64,000 bases of DNA from Lantana camara (lineage: Eukaryota > Streptophyta > Magnoliopsida > Lamiales > Verbenaceae). The notes under the pieces are model-generated. The model saw nothing but the letters and a program-made list of their open reading frames with translations. It was not told where the DNA came from and did no database searches. A program made the position numbers and the translations under genes. Where the stretch lies: positions 98,179,501 to 98,243,500 of the forward strand of contig CM074857.1 of the NCBI GenBank assembly GCA_037501455.1. Direction: 5' to 3'. Shown here one piece after another: positions 25,292 to 35,622 of this stretch. The stretch's first letter is position 1. Each line of letters begins with the position of its first letter.

Positions 25292-25480
25292 GTATCATGC
25301 ATTCATAGCATGTGTACCATGTATTGGATTAAATTGTAATCATTTCGAACCTTTGTTCTACGTGCTTCCTTGCTGATTAATGAGTGTATGCCATCCACAT
25401 TCCTAACCCCACATGCATTAGATTCATGGTTGTAATTTACGTGTTCCTCTACCTGATCCACCAAGTGCTGTCTTAGTTGA

Positions 25481-25610
25481 AGCATCATTGGAATCCGAAC
25501 AGTGTTTGACCAGAAGATGTACGATCGAGCTAACAGGCTCAAGGAATGGGGTGAATTAGAGGAGGCATTTGTAAAAATTTTCAGGCTCGACTCTACTGTC
25601 ACGGTGAACG
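25481..25610 (+). other. exon-like segment B (copy 2 at 27114-27243)
   Basis: Preceded by splice-acceptor-like signals (TGCTGTCTTAG at 25466-25476 or CCGAACAG at 25495-25502) and followed by GTACATCAAG. One frame is open throughout and charged, including FDQKMYDRANRLKEWGELEE. It does not look like gag or pol that I know. It could be a fragment of a host gene captured by the element. Confidence 0.35.
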
Positions 25611-25874
25611 GTACATCAAGCATTCATAGCATTTGCACACATCCATCGTATAAGTAATTATATTTTATTTTTCTTGATGGATGTTGTCTTGGTTGTGATA
25701 ACGTGGCTAACTAATTTAATATTAATAAGTTGGAATTTTCTGTTGTTTGTGAGCTCCCGCTAAACTAAATGGATTATATGCTTGTGTGGATTATTCATGC
25801 TAAGTGTTTAAAGCTTTTCTGAATTGCTCACTAACTTCATGCACATACATACATATTGTAATTCTATCTTTTAG

Positions 25875-25957
25875 GGATTCCATCGCTATATCCCCCTTGA
25901 GTTGAGGCATGGATATTGAGTCTATACTCTAGGGACACCGATATCAGTCGTGTAAAG
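25875..25957 (+). other. exon-like segment C (copy 2 at 27508-27590)
   Basis: Preceded by CTATCTTTTAG and followed by GTACACTAAAC. The frames contain stops. Listed because it continues the same exon-intron-like pattern as segments A and B. Confidence 0.25.
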
Positions 25958-27671
25958 GTACACTAAACATGCATCACATTTTTTGCATCAAGTGTTACTC
26001 TGATATGTGTATGTATGATTGTCGAGTCAATGTCGTTTGTTAAGTGATTTGTTTAGTTGTGATTGTAAATTTTTAATTGTATATACTCTGTACAGGTTTA
26101 TGCTTATGGATTGTATGTACATAATTCGGGATAAGTTTCTAGGGCCAGTTGAACCCGCATTTATTTTCTGTACTTGTTTGATTGTGATTATTTCGGGACA
26201 GTCTTCTAGGACCAGTTGAACCCATGCAGATAATAATGATTATGCAGATAATAATGATTGAGTTGATATGTTTAATGTTTTAAATTTTTGGAAATTTTTA
26301 TTTTCTACTTTGCTTTCGCTTCCAGGTTCTTGTTTATCTGTTGTACACTGTCTAGGTAGCCTAGCTTAGGCAGGGTCTTGTCTGCCCGTTCGCTACTGCT
26401 AGGTTCGTGTACGGATTTTCCATTTCGTATGCGGATTGGGCTTTAGTACGGGGGTTGTGGTGGCCCTGCTTTCCGGGCGCTACATCCTAAAGTGGTATCA
26501 GAGCTACCAGGTTCCGAACCAGTGCTCTGGGTCGTGTTGTGTCGAGTATAGGTCGTACGACTTAGGAACTAATTGTGAATGTGTGCATTGCATCGGAATG
26601 TTTGAAATTTCTTAATTTATGTGCTTTAAATTCTTGTAAACTACGTGTTGCATCTACATTAACTGGGTGCTCTTATTTGCTTTCAGTACTTGACATACTC
26701 ATGTACTAGCCCGCATGCATAGATATTTGTCCAATTTGTGAATTGCAGGGCGTCGCCTCGGTGCAGAAATTTTAATTGATTGTGATGACACTTCCCAGTT
26801 CTACAAATTGATGATAGAAGATTCAAAACTATCATGTTCTGACCACTTGAATGAAGGATAAATGGATCTCTATAGAAATCTAAGCAAGGGCTCAATGCAA
26901 ATACTATGGATATAGGTATCATGCATTCATAGCATGTGTACCATGTATTGGATTAAATTGTAATCATTTCGAACCTTTGTTCTACGTGCTTGATTGTCTT
27001 CCTTGCTGATTAATGAGTGTATGCCATCCACATTCCTAACCCCACATGCATTAGATTCATGGTTGTAATTTACGTGTTCCTCTACCTGATCCACCAAGTG
27101 CTGTCTTAGTTGAAGCATCATTGGAATCCGAACAGTGTTTGACCAGAAGATGTACGATCGAGCTAACAGGCTCAAGGAATGGGGTGAATTAGAGGAGGCA
27201 TTTGTAAAAATTGTCAGGCTCGACTCTACTGTCACGGTGAACGGTACATCAAGCATTCATAGCATTTGCACACATCCATTGTATAAGTAATTATATTTTA
27301 TTTTTCTTGATGGATGTTGTCTTGGTTGTGATAACGTGGCTAACTAATTTAATATTAATAAGTTGGAATTTTCTGTTGTTTGTGAGCTCCCGCTAAACTA
27401 AATGGATTATATGCTTGTGTGGATTATTCATGCTAAGTGTTTAAAGCTTTTCTGAATTGCTCACTAACTTCATGCACATACATACATATTGCAATTCTAT
27501 CTTTTAGGGATTCCATCGCTATATCCCCCTTGAGTTGAGGCATGGATATTGAGTCTATACTCTAGGGACACCGATATCAGTCGTGTAAAGGTACACTAAA
27601 CATGCATCACATTTTTTGCATCAAGTGTTACTCTGATATGTGTATGTATGATTGCTGAGTAAGTGGACTTA

Positions 27672-28320
27672 TATGCTAGAGAGTTGTTGAGTCCTCTCTA
27701 TTTTCGTGTTAGAGAGATGTGGGATTCTATCTATTTATGTGATAGAAAGATATTGGATTCTTTCTAAATTATGAAAGCAAGAGATGCTAGATTCTCTTGG
27801 AGTTAGATATTTGGGAGATGTTGGATTCTCTTGAATCTAGGGGTTTGAGAGATGTGGGATTCTATCTATTTATGTGATAGAAAGATGTTGGATTCTTTCT
27901 AAATTATGAGAGCGAGAGATGCTAGATTCTCTTGGATTTAGATATTTCTGATATGTTGGATTCTCTATTTTCATGTTAGAGAGATGTGGGATTCTATCTA
28001 TTTATGTGATAGAAAGATATTGGATTCTTTCTAAATTATGAGAGCAAGAGATGCTAGATTCTCTTGGAGTTAGATATTTGGGAGATGTTGGATTCTCTTG
28101 AATCTAGGGGTTTGAGAAATGCTGGATTTTCTCAAACTAGGATGTTTGGGAGATGTGGAGTCTGCCAGACTTAGGTTGAGAGACGGGGTTCTCTCGATTA
28201 TGTGGTTGAGAGGCTTGGTTCTCTCAATTAGGTGTTTGATACGGGGTTCTCTCGCTTATGTGCTTAGGAGACGGGGTTCTCTCTTTCTCTTTTGTGCTGA
28301 GAGATGGGATTCTCTATTTG
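27672..28320 (+). repeat. array of small imperfect hairpins
   Basis: About 20 units of 20-30 bp share the core GAGA..G...GGATTCTC. Many are short inverted repeats around a loop such as ATGTTGGA or CGGGGT. Stems differ from unit to unit but still pair: TAGAAAG/CTTTCTA (27750s), TTTGAGAA/TTCTCAAA (28110s), TTGAGAG/CTCTCAA (28200s). A longer period of about 130-250 bp repeats groups of units (27710-27845, 27846-27975, 27976-28110). It lies just before the polypurine tract. Confidence 0.75.
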
Positions 28321-28374
28321 TGCTTGTTTTGTGCTTTTGTTGGCCCTCCTGAGGATTGTAAGGGGAAGTAACCA

Positions 28375-28605
28375 ATGGCTTCAAGATCGTGTGCAACCAT
28401 AGCCATCTACTTCGAAGAGGAATCGAAGGAACTTGAACAACCAGTGATCGGGTCTATAGGAACACCTCAACGGTATGAAGGACATTCGCATGGGGATCCG
28501 AACCACGAACATCCCTTGGCAGAAGGAAATGGAAGTGTTGAAGTGATCAAAGTCATTTTCTCTGGAAAAGGGGGGGGGGGAGGTTGTGACACCCCGCTAT
28601 TCTGA
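28375..28605 (+). CDS. hypothetical 76-codon ORF before the 3' LTR
   Basis: It opens at an ATG in good context (AACCAATGGC) and encodes a polar protein (MASRSCATIAIYFEEES...) that runs through the polypurine tract into the LTR as KGGGGG. It could be the last trace of a pol gene or chance. No family is recognised, and the end overlapping cis-signals argues against a selected gene. Confidence 0.2.
   Translation: MASRSCATIAIYFEEESKELEQPVIGSIGTPQRYEGHSHGDPNHEHPLAEGNGSVEVIKVIFSGKGGGGGCDTPLF
28566..28584 (+). other. polypurine tract of the LARD element
   Basis: AAAAGGGGGGGGGGGAGGT immediately precedes the 3' LTR start TGTGACACCC; it primes plus-strand DNA synthesis. Confidence 0.85.
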
Positions 28606-30629
28606 TCGTCTGAGCAGGCGCCACGTATTAATTGCCTTGTGTGTTTAATTGTTTAATTCGCTCTTGCTTGATGTCTAACATGCCTTTTATATGTTTAATT
28701 ATGTGATTCTGTGCGTTGTGTGGCCCTATTTTTAGCTCTTTAAGAGTTTAGGGGCTTGTTTGCAATTTTTCTTTTTAGGGGTGTTTTGGTCTTTTATTGT
28801 TTGATCAAGATTTTGACCTCACAGACCTCTTTAACGCTTTCGGGGCATCAAAATGAGCCCGTAGACTCTAGGTTTGACTAATTCTGATGTCGTTAGCCCT
28901 TCCTACGGGTTATTGTCGCGCGTTAGGACCCGGAATAAAATATATGGATTCGTGTTTGACCGGGTCAGACCAATCATGTGCACACTCTCTTTTCTCCCGC
29001 TCTTTTTCTCTCCTGTGATCGACATACACAAGCACACAAAACACACACTTCCCGAACTTGACCATTTCTCGATGGAATTCGACGCATGAGTAGTCAAAAT
29101 TGATCAGCTCGACGAGATGAACACAATGATACCAACTTTTGGGCTAGGTGCGCGACTCCCTGGCTCAACTTTCGGCGTTGGTGGTGTGGCCAACAGACGC
29201 CAGACGGCAGCATATGCGACACCTGAAAGTCAGGTCGCGGCGGCGCGTGTACTATAGCAGCAGCGTCCGCCGCGATTCGACGGCTTTTTTCGATGAACTT
29301 ATGATCTCCTGAGTTTATTTTCGATGGTTGTCTTGGTAAAAAATGGCCACAGCAGGCGGCATGGCGAGTTGCAGGGCCGGCGGAACTTCGGAAGCTAATG
29401 GGGGTCTCTTCCAGTGATCTTTTGGCGACGGGCCCTTCATAAAAGTTATTTAGCGCGAAGAGGTTGATCTTTTCCCTTTTACCCGACTCAAATTTGGCCA
29501 GGCGGCACGACGAGTTGCAGCGCCGGCAGAACTTCGGAAGCTAATGGGGGTCTCTTCCAGTGATCTTTTGGCGACGGGCCCTTCATAAAAGTTATTCAGC
29601 ACGAAGAGGTTGATCTTTTCCCGTTTGCCCGACTCATATTTGGCCATTTTGGTGGTGGCGCATGTCGGTCAATGCCGGTCAATGCTCTGACGTCTTTTCC
29701 CGACAATTAACTTAGGGGTTTCGAAGTACTTGTTGAGGCCTTTCCAATGGTATGCTCGGATTTTATTTTCGTTGAACGGTTTGAATTTAATTTCCTTTCC
29801 TGGCTTTTGGGATTTAATTGTTGAATTGGGTCGATTTTTCCTTATCTAAATCCGGTGGGTTCCGCTTTTTTAGAAATTGATTGAGGGCTTTTACTGTGCA
29901 TGTTGAGCCATACGATTCGGCGTTCACTAGGATTTTTTCGGCCACCGGAGGTGGTGGTCTGGCGACTGCTGTTGGCGGTTTGGCCAACTCCGGCGGCGGT
30001 GTTCCGATACCCTTCTGACAGCAGGTTCGTTTCGTTGGGGTGAGTCCACGCCACTTTCCGTTCATCAATCGGATGCCCGGTTATTTGTTATGAATTTTTG
30101 AAGTTATTTTATTTTTTATTCGTTAATTGTTTTAATTCTAAAATTCGATTATGTATGTATGATAAATTGAAATCATGAGTTGTATGATATATGGAAATAT
30201 GTTATGATGTATGAAAAGCTTAATTCTTGATTTATTGAATTTAATTGCCTCGTTGTACACCTATTTACTTCAGAATATTTCTTGTTAAGGGGTGTTAATT
30301 TAATAGTTGGAAACTAAATTGATTATGAAATTATATGAAACCTATGTAATAAATTATGAAAGAATAAGTTGCTTTATTTAAAATGGATTGTTTAACTATG
30401 CCAATATGTATTTATATGTAAAATTATTATATAATTCGCGTTTATCCTTTCGAGACTTGGTGCAGGATAGGAGTTAAATTCATAATGTCTTGATTTATTT
30501 TATGTAACTGATGCTATGAGTTTTATAAGCTATGCATCTCCTAATATGTAAAGTGAATGGAATTTGCTATGCGTGACTTAATTGTATAAATGTGGATTAT
30601 ATGTTACATCATTCGTATTCGTAAGCATG

Positions 30630-30646
30630 TGACGCTGTTGCCGGGG
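30630..30646 (+). other. primer-binding site (tRNA-Asp type) at the element's left edge
   Basis: TGACGCTGTTGCCGGGG differs from the standard TGGCGCCGTTGCCGGGG by two transitions. It is the first sequence after the target duplication. Confidence 0.8.
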
Positions 30647-30658
30647 ATTGGTTATTAA

Positions 30659-31740
30659 TTGATTTTGTTTCTTTTTTTTATGCCTAGGAACCTTCTTGAG
30701 CAAGCTGCAGTTGGTGAAAGTTCGAAATTGTTTGAGCTGAATTCTGACAGTGAATCTGAACAGGAGTTTGAGGTTGAAGAGCAGACTGTCAGGAAACTTG
30801 ACAGTGCTCACGGTCAAGATATGGCTCAAAACAGAACACTTCGGGACCTTGCCAGACCCACTGAAGCACAACAACCACTGTGCATAACCTTTCCAGATCT
30901 GCAGGAAGGCTTTGAACTGAAATCAGGCCTCATCCATTTGTTGCCAACCTTTCGTGAATTGGAAAATGAGAACCTGAACAAGCATCTTAAGGAATTTCAC
31001 CTTGTGTGCACATCCATGAAGCCACACAATGTGACAGAGGATCAAATCAAGCTAAGGGCTTTCCTCTCTCATTGTAAGATGCAACTAAGGAGTGGCTATA
31101 TTACTTACCTTCGGGTACGGTCACTACTTGGGCGAAAATGTCAACACAATTCCTTGAGAGGTACTTTCCGGCTTTTCGCGCTACAAACATTAGGCAAGAA
31201 ATTTGTGGCGTGAAGCAAAAAGATTCCGAAACCCTTTATGAGTATTTGAGAGAGGTTTAAGAGGTTGTTAGCAAGCTACCCCCAACATGGTATTTCAGAT
31301 CAATTGGTTATCCAATACTTTTACGAAGGCCTAACTCTAATGGAACGCCGGATGATGGATGCCGCAAGTGGTGGAGCTATTGTTAGCAAGACTCCCGCCG
31401 AAGCTAGAGAGCTCATATCTACCATGGCTGCAAATTCTAAACAATTTGGAGCTCGGCTAGATATCCCTAGAAGGGTGAACGAGGTAAACACCAATTCACT
31501 TGATGAAATTAAGTCTTTGCTAGGAACTTTGGTGCAAAAGATGAATGTAGGTCCTACTCCACCGACAAGAGTTTGTGGCATTTGCACTAGTATTGATCAC
31601 CCAACCGATGCGTGCCCTACACTCCACGAGGAGACATCGGAGAATGTAAATGCCATCGATTTTTTCAGTAAAGGAATTTTGACCCGTATTTAAACACTTA
31701 CAACTCCGGATGGACGTACCACCCGCATTTCAGTTATGCT
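30659..31740 (+). pseudogene. gag: Athila-like gag, broken
   Basis: The first open part (30659-31213) has an acidic N-terminus, then FPDLQEGFELKSGLIHLLPT and EDQIKLRAFLSHCKMQLRSG. The second (31265-31693, another frame) has YFYEGLTLMERRMMDAASGG and a CCHC-like finger, CGICTSIDHPTDACP. The frame break lies near 31200-31265, and a third shift is needed to reach the N-x-Y stretch after 31690. Gag packages element RNA. The likely start is the ATG at 30680 (MPRNLLEQAA), since codons before it lie in the leader. Confidence 0.8.
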
Positions 31741-31815
31741 AACAACCAACCGAATAATCAGAACTTCCGTCCACCTCCACCGCAGCCACAACCACAACAC
31801 CCTCCAGGTTCAGGT

Positions 31816-33528
31816 ATGCCTCTAAGTGAAGTTGTTCTTATCTTGGCTACTAATACCGAGAAATATCAACAGGACACGACAAACAGGATTCAAAAGATAG
31901 AGGACACTATAAAGACTATGGAAACTCATATGGGACAAATTGCATCATCGGTGAGCAAATTGGAGAGTCGAGGCAAACTACCATTGCAAACACACAATGT
32001 GAGTGAGATTGTGTTGCGAAACAGGAAGGAATTGCAGCCTCCAGTCAATAGGAGTTACAAACGTGATCAGGTACAGGTATCTGATGCAGAAAATAAAAGA
32101 GAGATTAACAAGGATCCTGTCCATGATCACGGCCAGAATTCTAGTCCAATTGAAATCATTTTGAAGCCTAAGACACTGGTAGTCCCGCCACCATTCCCTC
32201 AGAGACTGACTCAGAGCAAGAAAGACAAAGAAGATAAGAGCATCTTGACTCTTTTTGAAAAAGTTGAAGTAAACATTCCACTCCTTGAGGTCATTAAACA
32301 GGTTCCACACTACGTAAAATTTCTTAAGGAATTTTGCACCAATAAGCATTAGGTAATGAGTGGTTGAGTGTAGGTGAGAATGTTTCAGCTGTCTTACAAA
32401 GAAAATTACCTCCTAAGTGTCACGACAAAGTTATGTTTTCTATCCCATGCAAGATTGGACATATTGGTATTAGTAAGGCTATGTGTGATTTAGGATCTTC
32501 TATCAATGTGATGCCTTTATCTGTCTATAATTCTTTAGGTCTTGGTCCATTAGCTAGTACCGGAGTTATTATTCAATTAGCTGTTCGATCAATTGTCTAT
32601 CCTTAAGGTGTCTTAGAAGATGTTTTGGTACAAGTTAATGAATTGATTTTTCCAGCTGATTTCTTTGTGATTGATATGGAAAATAATTATTCATCCGAGT
32701 CCTCTCAGATCTTATTGGGTAGACCTTTCCTTAGTATGGCTAAGGCTAAAATTGATGTGTAAAATGGTTCACTAACCTCAGAGTTTGATGGTGAAGTAGT
32801 GAAATTCAATGTTTATGATTCCAGTAAGCATGTTGATGATGTGTCTTGCGTTTAGTGTTGATGTCATTGAGAAATTGACTCATGAGGATCTTGGTTTAGA
32901 TAATAACGTTGAGTTGAATTATGCTATTAGTCATAACATATCTGTTGATTGGCTTGAGAGATTTTCTGATCGGTTTAAGTCTTCTGATGGTAATCTTGAT
33001 AAGGTTCATACTTTAGAAGACAATAAGACTATAAGTTCAAAATTTGTGCCTATTGAGCTATCTCGGTCTGAAACTGATTTGTTACCTTCCATTTTGCAGG
33101 CTCCTACACTAGAACTCGACAAGCTACCTGAGCTTTTAAAACACTCATATCTGGGTGAAAGGGAGCCACTGCCAGTGATCATAGCTAGAATGCTTGACAA
33201 TCTGAAAGAGGAAAAACTGATCGGAGTACTTCAAAAATGCAAGAAGGCAGTTGAATGGACCATCACAAATGTCAAGGAACTGACACCTTTGGGGAATAAG
33301 CATGATATTGTTTTGCAACGAGGAGCCCAGTCCCACAGAGCAGCACGACATAGGCTAGACCCACCTACAATGGAGATGGTGAAAATGGAGATCCTTAAGC
33401 CCCCTGATCGAGTGATTGACAATTTGTATAGTGAGGTGAAGGGGCGTGGACTAAAGCCATTTTATGAAGGGTTTGCACCGCACACGGTTGAAGGGATCAA
33501 TCTCGAGGATCCTCCTCTAGAAGCTTAA
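31816..33528 (+). pseudogene. pol: Athila-like protease fused to RT start and integrase end
   Basis: 31816-32352 is the gag-protease linker (TMETHMGQIASSVSKLESRG, PPFPQRL). After a frameshift near 32350, 32364-32606 carries SVGENVSAVLQRKLPPK and the protease site MCDLGSSINVMPLS. A TAA (32604-32606) and a TAA near 32759 follow. 32809-33528 continues through HSYLGEREPLPVI and EWTITNVKELTP into the RT leader HRLDPPTMEMVK. It then jumps near 33405 to GRGLKPFYEGF...HTVEGINLEDP, which resembles an integrase C-terminus. About 2.5 kb encoding RT, RNase H and most of integrase is therefore deleted in frame. Confidence 0.75.
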
Positions 33529-35606
33529 GTGCACAAAGATGACACGTCGAGTCCATGACATTAAACAAGGGCGCTGATTGGGAGGCAACCTAAGTTTTAT
33601 TTCCTTGATTTCGTTTTCCTTGTTTTCGTTTTTTGTTTTGTTTCTCATTTTCTCTCGTCTAGTCATGATATTTTTCCTCTTGTGTTTGCAGGTGCATTTG
33701 GTGGTAATACTCTTGGCTAAGTGTGGGGGAAAGGGTGAAAACATTGGTACAAACGAAGTGCCGAAAATGATCTTGATTTTACTATGAAGCAGGCTGACTA
33801 AGGTCACGGTCAGGGTCCTAAGATCCGTTTTGAATGACATACTATACCCTGAACCGTGACCCGTTTATCACCCTCACCACTAACCCGATCCGTATATCCG
33901 TATACACCAACCCAAACCGCCCCATCTATTCACCCTATCCTAGGACTTATCTCAGGCTCAATTACACGATAAACACCCCCACTTGCCCAAATCAAACACA
34001 CAAAATCCCCAATTTACTACCCTCCCCCCTTCTCAAATTCCCAAATTGCCAAACCCTACTTTTCGAATCATGGGTGGAGATGTCTCTAGAATGGTCCTTG
34101 TCCGTAAGAAATACAATACACGGTCCTTCGATTCTCCGGCGCTATCTCGTCTCCTCCAGCCACCACCATCAGATTCATCACCCCCGACCACCATCCATTG
34201 GAAGACATTGTCATATGGCGATCTTCCACTTAGGATCGCACGATCGGAGGAAAAGGTTTCGGATATGCAAACGCAGCTCCAACAGCTCCTCGCCCTTGTT
34301 ACCGAGATTCAACAACGCCGCTAAGCGGCGTATCACACCTCCCGGGTTCAGGAAAGTCCTCGTTTCCTCCCTTTTTACTCTTATGTTAAGGACAACATGT
34401 TTCAAGTGTTGGGGATGGGGGGTTAAGGGTTGTCATGAGTTTAGTTAAGGCTGGAAATTTGGGAATCATATCGCTGCTGTTGTACTTTGCATGATATGAA
34501 CTTTTTTAAGCTGCACTTTGTTGACTTTTTTTTGCCTTGCTTGATCAGTGGTTGTTGCAGTCCCGTTCTAATGAAATAACGTGGAATTTAGGCATGATAT
34601 CCTTTCTATGAACTTTTTACAGCTTCTTGCTTGTGGTGGAGTTGTTGATTTTTGAAAAGGAAACTGAGTTTGAACCTTTGATCGTTTACAACTTGCATGA
34701 CATAGAGTGCGGTTTGTTTGACACTTGAAAATGTAGGAGTTGTATGAGCTTGAGCATAAAAAGTTGAACTAAATTTTGTGTGTGCTAAATTGGAACCATG
34801 CTACGAGTAAGTCTTGTCTAAAGTGATTAGTTGATTTAATATCTTTTAAAATTTGCAAATATGTTGAGAAATGGTAGATTAGTGTTGAGCTAAGCTAAAA
34901 TTGACTTGATAAGCATTTAGATGTGAGGGAGAGCTTGCGAGGGGCCAACTAGAGAAAGGTTGGTCAGTAGAACTCGCTCGACTACTCCTCTGGCCTTGGA
35001 AAAATTCCATCTAATTTAGTGCCATGAGTAGGACTGTATATTGCTAATTCGGCCGCTCTCGAAATGGTTTTCCCAACATTTAAAGGGATAAACAACTGGA
35101 GTTTACCTTGCTTTGCGGAAAACTCAGAAAAGAAACGAGACAAAAAAAAAAAAAAAATCAAGGGAAAAAAGTTGCTGATAGAAAAATGAGAAAAATGAAA
35201 GAAAAAAGAGATATATTGAGGGATGTGTTTGTGTTAAAAGCTCTCTAGGTTTTATAGGTTGCTTATCTAGAAGAATGAAACTTAACTCTTCACCGTATCT
35301 TTGGTATTCTTTAACATATACTCAAAATTGATTGACATTCGATTGGCTAACTACTTTATACTTGTTTCCTTTGTTTGCATTGGATTAACGGACTCACACT
35401 AATCATGCATGATTATAATTGAAACTTGAGCTCATATGTTGTTACTTTGGAAAGTTGATTTCAAACTTGGCTTTGTATTGTGTTCGTTGTAAATAGTCTT
35501 TGGTGACAGCAAATGTTTCCTAGTTTACACACCGGAATGCTGTAGTTGGGATTTAGATTGTGATAGCAGCCTTGATTCTATGCTATGCTTAGGGACAAGC
35601 ACTGCC
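33529..35606 (+). other. 3' noncoding tract of the nested Athila-like element
   Basis: It starts with GCGCTGATTGGGAGGCAACC (33571-33590), a phrase typical after Athila pol. A hypothetical ORF follows at 33983-34324, then a block with GTTAAGGACAACATGTTTCA near 34385. An A-rich run lies near 35140. Nothing else is recognised. Confidence 0.55.
33983..34324 (+). CDS. hypothetical 113-codon ORF in the Athila 3' region
   Basis: The N-terminal 60 residues are proline-, serine- and threonine-rich. The C-terminus (SEEKVSDMQTQLQQLLALV) could form a short coiled coil. An overlapping ORF in another frame (33834-34448) is equally long, so neither is certain. Athila elements often have an extra small ORF after pol; identity with that is inference. 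Confidence 0.25.
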   Translation: MPKSNTQNPQFTTLPPSQIPKLPNPTFRIMGGDVSRMVLVRKKYNTRSFDSPALSRLLQPPPSDSSPPTTIHWKTLSYGDLPLRIARSEEKVSDMQTQLQQLLALVTEIQQRR

Positions 35607-35622
35607 TAAGTGTGGGGGGAAT
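35607..35622 (+). other. polypurine tract of the nested element
   Basis: AAGTGTGGGGGGAAT directly precedes the LTR start TGATACATTG. Confidence 0.7.

Larger units (their letters stand above)
24397..27653 (+). repeat. 1.6-kb tandem duplication spanning LTR end, PBS and interior
   Basis: Copy 1 is about 24397-26020 and copy 2 about 26021-27653. The offset is 1624 bp up to about 25367 and 1633 bp after it, because copy 2 has a 9-bp insert near 26992-27000. The copies are otherwise nearly identical, so the duplication is much younger than the LTR pair. Each copy contains the last 464 bp of the LTR, the PBS, and the exon-like interior. The junctions share only a few bases. Confidence 0.9.

Noticed and set aside
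25059..25623. Minus-strand ORFs (79 and 106 codons) repeated in both tandem copies
   Set aside because: Conservation is explained by the duplication itself; the splice-like signals point to the plus strand.
27672..28320. CRISPR-like array
   Set aside because: Units differ in length and sequence, there are no unique spacers between constant repeats, and the setting is a plant retroelement.
31978..32349. 123-codon minus-strand ORF within the Athila-like protease region
   Set aside because: Shadow of the plus-strand coding sequence, which has recognisable motifs.
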